A DNA stretch of 64,000 nucleotides from CAVYUC01 sp963816685 (lineage in GTDB: Bacteria; Bacteroidota; Bacteroidia; Bacteroidales; Prolixibacteraceae). Shown here piece after piece: positions 59,718-64,000 of this stretch. The position numbers were made by a program, and so were the translations under genes. A model generated the notes under the pieces. That model worked only from the letters and a program-made list of their open reading frames with translations. It searched no databases and was not told the DNA's origin. The DNA is taken from contig CAWFMB010000016.1 in the NCBI GenBank assembly GCA_963816685.1, positions 124,001-188,000 on the forward strand, read 5' to 3'. The stretch's first letter is position 1; each line of letters begins with the position of its first letter.

Positions 59718-60752
59718 ATGGAAACAACTAAAAAAATATACATTTTCCTGATTGTAATTACTGTTGTAGTTGTTCTGATTTATGCACAATCCATTATCAT
59801 TCCATTTGTCCTGGCCATTTTATTTTGGTTTCTGATTCGGGTAGTTAAAAAAGTTCTTTCAAAAATAAAGTACATCAAACGGCTGCCAAAATGGTTGTTA
59901 TCTGTAATTTCATCATTTTTGTTGTTAAGTTTTTTAGTGTTTGTTATCGAAATGATAACACGCAATATCCAGTACCTTTCAACAACGCTGCCATTGTACG
60001 AGGAAAATATTCAGAAAATTACCTCTTCAATTAATCATCGGTATAATATTGATGTTCAAAACATGATAAAAGATTTTGCGCAGGATGTAAATTTCGGGCA
60101 AATACTTTCGAGGCTGTTCTCTGCGCTCACCGCAATTTTTGGTGATGCATTTACAGTGCTTTTGTATCTTGTTTTTTTGCTTTTGGAAGAATCAACTTTT
60201 CATAAAAAACTTCAAAATATGTATCCCGAAAACAGACGGTACGAAAGAGTTAAACAGCTTGTTGTTAAAATCGACCGTTCCATAAGCAATTATATCGCTT
60301 TAAAAACCATGGTAAGTTTTCTAACAGGGTTTTTAAGCTACTTTGCACTTATTTCCATTGGTGTTGATGCGCCATTATTTTGGGCATTCTTAATTTTCGT
60401 GCTGAATTTTATTCCTACAATCGGTTCATTGATAGCTACATTCTTTCCTGCATTCTTTGCTGTACTCCAATTTGGTGAGTTTGCCCCCGGAATTTTGGTT
60501 TTGTCTATTGTTGGTGCCATTCAATTGGTTGTTGGCAATGTGGTTGAGCCCCGAGTTATGGGAACTTCATTAAATATCAGCCCCTTGGTTGTTTTTTTAA
60601 CCCTCATAATGTGGGGAGTAATTTGGGGAATACCCGGAATGCTTCTAAGTGTGCCGATAACAGTAATCCTGATAATAATAATGTCACAGTTTTCGGCGAC
60701 CCGCCCAATTGCCATTCTGCTTAGTCAGCGTGGTGAAATCAGTGAGGATTAA
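59718..60752 (+). CDS. AI-2E-type (UPF0118/PerM) membrane permease
   Basis: 344 aa with about 8 membrane helices. N-terminal IYIFLIVITVVVVLIYAQSIIIPFVLAILFWFLIRVV, then a cytoplasmic or periplasmic segment with amphipathic helices, then the conserved C-terminal block FILNFIPTIGSLIATFFPAFFAVLQFG and GNVVEPRVMGTSLNISPLVVFLTLIMWGVIWGIPGMLLSVPITVIL. The family includes AI-2 exporter TqsA and Na+(Li+)/H+ antiporters; the substrate is unknown. Ends near the converging zinc-ribbon gene. Confidence 0.92.
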   Translation: METTKKIYIFLIVITVVVVLIYAQSIIIPFVLAILFWFLIRVVKKVLSKIKYIKRLPKWLLSVISSFLLLSFLVFVIEMITRNIQYLSTTLPLYEENIQKITSSINHRYNIDVQNMIKDFAQDVNFGQILSRLFSALTAIFGDAFTVLLYLVFLLLEESTFHKKLQNMYPENRRYERVKQLVVKIDRSISNYIALKTMVSFLTGFLSYFALISIGVDAPLFWAFLIFVLNFIPTIGSLIATFFPAFFAVLQFGEFAPGILVLSIVGAIQLVVGNVVEPRVMGTSLNISPLVVFLTLIMWGVIWGIPGMLLSVPITVILIIIMSQFSATRPIAILLSQRGEISED

Positions 60753-60758
60753 GAGACT

Positions 60759-60980
60759 TTAACTGGTTAGAAAATCAAGTACATTTCCTCCCCTTCCGGT
60801 TTTCATACGATACAATTCAGTGTAACCGCAATTGGAGCAGGTAACTGCAATAAACTTTCTGTTCTGTATATCAAAAAACCTGCTGAATCCATTGCCTGTG
60901 GTTCTTATTTTATCTATTTCTGCTTTCCTGTGATTGCATTTAGGGCAGGTGTAATTTCCTTTATTCAAACTGGTTTTCAT
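60759..60980 (-). CDS. Zinc-ribbon nucleic-acid-binding protein
   Basis: 73 aa. Two CxxC pairs form a zinc ribbon: YTCPKCNHRKAEIDKIR and VTCSNCGYTELYRM, spaced as in GTP-binding/zinc ribbon proteins of the YdjO/DUF2089-like type. Conserved GFSRFFDIQNRKFIAVTC between. Last gene of the SPFH - Arc-like - zinc-ribbon operon, overlapping the Arc-like gene by 20 bp. Confidence 0.85.
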   Translation of the reverse strand: MKTSLNKGNYTCPKCNHRKAEIDKIRTTGNGFSRFFDIQNRKFIAVTCSNCGYTELYRMKTGRGGNVLDFLTS

Positions 60981-61134
60981 TGTTCGGTTTTAATCTTTTA
61001 TTCTGTTTCAAAGCGTTATAAATTATCCATTCCAACTGTCCGTTTATACTCCTGAAATCGTCGGCTGCCCATTTCTCAACAGCTTCCATCATTTCAGGAT
61101 TTATCCGTAGCGCAAATGTTTTTTTACTTGCCAT
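60961..61134 (-). CDS. Arc-family (ribbon-helix-helix) small protein
   Basis: 57 aa: MASKKTFALRINPEMMEAVEKWAADDFRSINGQLEWIIYNALKQN. The pattern of a beta-strand (TFALRI) followed by NPEMMEAVEKWA and NGQLEWII helices is the Arc/MetJ RHH fold. It probably acts as a transcriptional regulator or as an adaptor. Stop overlaps the zinc-ribbon gene start by 20 bp; the SPFH gene is 71 bp upstream. Not annotated by size in simple ORF calls, but coding pattern and neighbours support it. Confidence 0.82.
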   Translation of the reverse strand: MASKKTFALRINPEMMEAVEKWAADDFRSINGQLEWIIYNALKQNKRLKPNNENQFE

Positions 61135-61205
61135 ACTTTCTTAACCTTTCTTCATTATCCCGCATCATGGCTGTTCTGAACTATGAATTATCTTCTGAAC
61201 TATAG

Positions 61206-62054
61206 TTACTGATAAAGTGTACCTGTATTTACAACAGGAGTTGCATCTTTATCGCTGCATAAAACAACCAGCAAATTGCTCACCATTGTTGCTTTTTTAT
61301 CTTCATCGAATTCAACTATCTCTTTTTTCTTGATTTCATCCAGCGCCATTTCAACCATACTTACAGCACCTTCCACAATTTTAAAACGGGCTGCAACAAT
61401 TGCAGTTGCCTGCTGCCGCTTCAACATGGCCTGTGCAATTTCCTGTGCATATGCGATATAATTAATTCGCGCTTCAATTACAAAAATACCGGCCATATCC
61501 AATCGCTCCTTTATTTCGCGCTCCAGTTCATTATTGACTTCTTCTGTACTTTCACGTAGTGTTACTTTTGCTGTTTCATCTTCAATATTATCGTATGGGT
61601 ATAAACCGGCCAGTTTTCGAAGTGCAGCTTCGCTCTGAACCACCACAAAATGTTCATATTCATCAACACCAAATGCTGCTTTAAAAGTATCTTCCACTTT
61701 CCAAACCAAGACTAGACCAATCATAATAGGATTCCCTAGTTTATCATTCACTTTTATTGTATCGCTGTCAAAATTCCGCGCCCGCAACGAAATCTTTCTT
61801 CTGACAAAAAAAGGATTTACCCAGTAAAAACCATTTGTTTTTATAGTCCCTTTATATGCACCAAATAAAACCATAACACAACTTTGGTTAGGATCAACAA
61901 CTGTAAAACCAATGGCCGTGAATACGAAAAGCACAATTAAAACAATTGAAGGAATTACCATTCCTCTTGTAATACTAAATATTACAAGCGCCAGCAAAAT
62001 AATTTCAAGTACAACAAATAAATAACCTGAAATTCCTGAATACTGTTTTTCCAT
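61206..62054 (-). CDS. SPFH/Band-7 domain membrane protein
   Basis: 282 aa. Two N-terminal hydrophobic helices (GYLFVVLEIILLALVIFSITRGMVIPSIVLIVLFVFTAIGFTVV) then an SPFH domain: VVDPNQSCVMVLFGAYKGTIKTNGFYWVNPFFVRRKISLRARNFDSDTIKVNDKLGNPIMIG and a coiled coil with ELEREIKERLDMAGIFVIEARINYIAYAQEIAQAMLKRQQATAIVAARFKI. Stomatin/prohibitin-like scaffold in membrane microdomains. First gene of the operon with the Arc-like and zinc-ribbon genes. Confidence 0.92.
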   Translation of the reverse strand: MEKQYSGISGYLFVVLEIILLALVIFSITRGMVIPSIVLIVLFVFTAIGFTVVDPNQSCVMVLFGAYKGTIKTNGFYWVNPFFVRRKISLRARNFDSDTIKVNDKLGNPIMIGLVLVWKVEDTFKAAFGVDEYEHFVVVQSEAALRKLAGLYPYDNIEDETAKVTLRESTEEVNNELEREIKERLDMAGIFVIEARINYIAYAQEIAQAMLKRQQATAIVAARFKIVEGAVSMVEMALDEIKKKEIVEFDEDKKATMVSNLLVVLCSDKDATPVVNTGTLYQ

Positions 62055-62167
62055 GACATTAAAATTAAGTTAATATGATATCAAAATGACATCACTAAAT
62101 TACATATAAAATTAATATAAACAACTCTTTGTTTTAGTATTTTTTAGCAGCGCTAAACAAAAACAGT

Positions 62168-62175
62168 TATTTTTG
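62168..62175 (+). promoter_or_regulatory. Candidate nhaA promoter (-7 box TAnnTTTG)
   Basis: TATTTTTG, an exact match to the Bacteroidota -7 box, about 28 bp before the ATG at 62203. A TTTTTTAG string upstream may contain the -33 TTTG. It favours 62203 as the start of nhaA over the TTG at 62173. Confidence 0.4.
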
Positions 62176-62202
62176 GTTAATGTCAAAAAAACAATTTCAA
62201 CT

Positions 62203-63501
62203 ATGAAATTTATAAAGGAGCCTTTAAACCGGTTTATTCAACTTGAAACTTCAGCAAGTATTGTACTTTTTGTTGCCACAATATCGGCCTTAATCCTTGC
62301 AAACAGCCCAATAAAAGAAGATTTCCTTGGAATTTGGGAAAACACTATCACATTTAGCACACCTGGTTTTGAGCTTTCCAAACCCGTTTTAAAATGGATC
62401 AATGATGGTTTAATGGCCATTTTTTTCTTTCTAATAGGTCTGGAAATAAAACGCGAAATCAGTGCCGGAGAATTAAGCCGTTTAAAACAAGCATCATTAC
62501 CTATTTTTGCAGCTGTTGGCGGCATGCTTGCCCCAGCACTTTTATTTATATTGCTGAACCAAGGTAAGGCAGGAAGTGATGGTTGGGGAATTCCAATAGC
62601 GGCAGATATCGCATTTACACTGGGTATTTTACAAATTCTCGGTAAACGTGTACCCAATGGGTTAAAAGTTTTTTTAATGGCTTTTGCTATTATTGACGAT
62701 CTGGGAGCAGTTTTGGTGATAGCCATATTTTATAGTCACGATCTTCTGTGGGCAAATGTAATTATTGGACTTGCAATTGTTCTGTTTCTTTACCTGCTCT
62801 CAAGGTTTGGTTACTACTCCAAATACTTATTTTTTATTGCAGGTATTATTGTTTGGGTGCTGTTCCTTAAATCAGGAATTCATGCAACCATTGCAGGTGT
62901 TTTAATGGCGCTAACAATTCCACTTCACCGTAAAACAAATACCCGTTCGTTTTATGATAACGGCAGGCAATCGCTCAATAAATTCCTTGATGAATGTAAA
63001 ACTCAGGGAGAGAAATCGGTACTGTCAAAAAAACAACTTCATGCAATTGATGAACTTGAGGATTTAACTGAAAAAACAGCACCTCCGCTGCAATATCTTG
63101 AACACAGGCTGCATGGCTGGGTTTCCTATTTAATCATGCCGTTGTTTGCTTTTGCAAATGCAGGCGTTGAATTCAACTTCAGTGAACAAACTAATTTTGG
63201 ACTATCAACAAATATTGCTGTCAGTATGATTGTTGGAAACACTTTTGGTATTTTCCTTTTTTCATTTTTAGCCTTTAAACTAAAAATAGCTGAACTTCCC
63301 AAAAATGTTTCACTCAAACAGGTTGCAGGGATATCTTTGTTGGGTGGATTGGGATTTACAATGTCATTATTCATCAACACCCTTGCTTTTAATGATGTGG
63401 AATTAATTAATTCAGCCAAAATGGGTATTTTAATCGGTTCTCTTATCGCAGGAATTTTAGGTTATCTTGTTCTTCGTTTTACCTTATCAAAGGAAGATTA
63501 G
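62203..63501 (+). CDS. nhaA: Na+/H+ antiporter NhaA
   Basis: 432 aa from the ATG at 62203 (MKFIKEPLNRFIQLETSASIVLFVATISALILANSP). About 12 membrane helices. The essential Asp pair is in FAIIDDLGAVLVIAIFY, with GIPIAADIAFTLGIL (third Asp) before it; FANAGVEFNF near the C-terminus. It exchanges Na+ for H+ and controls cytoplasmic pH/Na+; consistent with a saline habitat and with the neighbouring pyrophosphatase. A convergent pair with hppA. Confidence 0.95.
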   Translation: MKFIKEPLNRFIQLETSASIVLFVATISALILANSPIKEDFLGIWENTITFSTPGFELSKPVLKWINDGLMAIFFFLIGLEIKREISAGELSRLKQASLPIFAAVGGMLAPALLFILLNQGKAGSDGWGIPIAADIAFTLGILQILGKRVPNGLKVFLMAFAIIDDLGAVLVIAIFYSHDLLWANVIIGLAIVLFLYLLSRFGYYSKYLFFIAGIIVWVLFLKSGIHATIAGVLMALTIPLHRKTNTRSFYDNGRQSLNKFLDECKTQGEKSVLSKKQLHAIDELEDLTEKTAPPLQYLEHRLHGWVSYLIMPLFAFANAGVEFNFSEQTNFGLSTNIAVSMIVGNTFGIFLFSFLAFKLKIAELPKNVSLKQVAGISLLGGLGFTMSLFINTLAFNDVELINSAKMGILIGSLIAGILGYLVLRFTLSKED

Positions 63502-63515
63502 GATTATTCTTTATA

Positions 63516-63548
63516 AATAAAAAACCACCTGCCGCATGACAGATGGTT
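63516..63548 (-). terminator. Terminator of the membrane pyrophosphatase gene
   Basis: On the minus strand AACCATCTG pairs with CAGGTGGTT (one mismatch, 8-base loop) followed by six T. It lies 27 bp beyond the hppA stop. Confidence 0.8.
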
Positions 63549-63575
63549 CTTCAATTATTTTGGAATAATAATTTT

Positions 63576-63998
63576 TTAAAGTAAGCTCAGGGTGACAGTC
63601 AAACCAGCCATTACAACAGAAACCATAGTCATCAGTTTGATAAGAATATTCAATGAAGGACCTGAAGTATCTTTGAACGGGTCGCCTACTGTATCGCCAA
63701 CTACGCCGGCTTTATGTGCTTCGCTTCCTTTTCCGCCGTAATTTCCTTTTTCTATGTATTTTTTTGCATTATCCCATGCACCACCTGCATTGTTCATAAA
63801 CACAGCCAGAGTGAAACCTGAAGTTAAACCACCAGCCAACAGACCAATAACACCTGCAACCCCCATTGTTGCACCAACAACAACGGGAACGATAATAGCA
63901 ATGAGCGACGGCAACAACATTTCTTTTTGTGCACCAATTGTCGAAATCTCAACACACTTTGCATATTCAGGAACTGCTGTTCCTTCCAGGATTCCTTT
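63576..63998 (-). CDS. hppA: Membrane-bound pyrophosphatase (HppA), C-terminal part
   Basis: Partial: the 5' end lies beyond 64000. 140 codons are present, reading in frame from 63998: KGILEGTAVPEYAKCVEISTIGAQKEMLLPSLIAIIVPVVVG, then GLLAGGLTSGFTLAVFMNNAGGAWDNAKKYIEKGNYGGKGSEAHKAGVVGDTVGDPFKDTSGPSLNILIKLM. The string SEAHKAGVVGDTVGDPFKDTSGPSLN is the terminal pyrophosphate/cation motif of H+/Na+ translocating PPases. It uses PPi hydrolysis to pump Na+ or H+. Pump type (K+-dependent Na+ or H+) cannot be decided here. Confidence 0.96.
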   Translation of the reverse strand, partial: KGILEGTAVPEYAKCVEISTIGAQKEMLLPSLIAIIVPVVVGATMGVAGVIGLLAGGLTSGFTLAVFMNNAGGAWDNAKKYIEKGNYGGKGSEAHKAGVVGDTVGDPFKDTSGPSLNILIKLMTMVSVVMAGLTVTLSLL

Positions 63999-64000
63999 GA

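Noticed and set aside
1..64000. tRNA, rRNA and riboswitch genes
   Set aside because: No clover-leaf pattern with TTCRA and CCA-like ends, and no known riboswitch core was recognised by eye; a covariance search would be needed to exclude small RNAs.

Overview
The window is chromosomal DNA from a Bacteroidota bacterium, most likely a marine or sediment member of the Bacteroidales/Marinilabiliales (inference). The signs are AT-rich intergenic DNA, few Shine-Dalgarno sites, TAnnTTTG-type promoter boxes (upstream of nhaA and of the sugar symporter), a GH130/2-epimerase mannoside-phosphorolysis set, TonB-C-like secreted proteins and a CruF/CrtI/CrtB carotenoid operon. No rRNA, tRNA or CRISPR was seen.

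Layout. 0.3-9.1 kb: pyruvate dehydrogenase complex (aceE-aceF-lpdA), a tandem universal stress protein, a PRC-barrel protein with dodecin, and gapA. 9.1-11.2 kb: a complete IS4-like element with an apparent -1 frameshift between its two ORFs, bounded by 28-bp direct repeats that contain a hairpin. 11.5-16.0 kb: Cu/Zn superoxide dismutase, two paralogous secreted TonB-C-like proteins, an SDR enzyme and a small membrane protein. 16.1-18.9 kb: a long imperfect palindrome, an intact IS66 element and the frameshifted tail of a second IS66. 19.1-35.3 kb: a stress and carbon-storage region with succinate-semialdehyde dehydrogenase, a divergent lipid kinase / App1-type phosphatase pair, a GH65 phosphorylase next to a fused beta-phosphoglucomutase/trehalose-6-phosphate phosphatase, HtrA protease, DUF302, an Fe/Mn-SOD - encapsulated ferritin - encapsulin - PfkB operon, CsbD-like and BON proteins, and an orphan NtrC-type regulator. 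35.7-38.7 kb: a Pmp3/YqaE peptide overlapping a membrane EEP hydrolase, a diheme cytochrome c and a lipocalin. 38.7-44.7 kb: mannoside operon (symporter, GH130, YdeI-like protein, Gfo/Idh, 2-epimerase). 44.9-47.9 kb: a formylglycine-enzyme-like lipoprotein, a Tat-exported Gfo/Idh protein and a decayed partial copy of the latter. 47.9-52.5 kb: P3-type H+-ATPase with a HEAT-repeat partner, and a PQQ-propeller protein. 52.5-57.9 kb: carotenoid operon. 58-64 kb: saccharopine-dehydrogenase-like enzyme, AI-2E-type permease, SPFH/Arc/zinc-ribbon operon, NhaA, and the 3' part of a membrane pyrophosphatase.

How it fits together. Sugar phosphates from phosphorolysis (GH130, GH65 with beta-PGM) would feed PfkB, GAPDH and the PDH complex. 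Two SODs, a ferritin nanocompartment, HtrA, CsbD, BON, USP, dodecin and ion pumps (H+-ATPase, NhaA, pyrophosphatase) make this a broad stress-and-energy region. Several of these genes carry -24/-12-like sequences upstream (PDH operon, membrane protein at 14.8 kb, SSADH, App1 gene, H+-ATPase), and the window encodes one sigma-54 activator. A shared sigma-54 stress/carbon regulon is therefore a testable hypothesis, not a demonstrated fact.

The least ordinary features are the encapsulin operon whose ferritin lacks the usual C-terminal targeting extension, the very acidic linker of the PDH E2 subunit, the beta-PGM/trehalose-phosphatase fusion, and two families of unexplained palindromic repeats.
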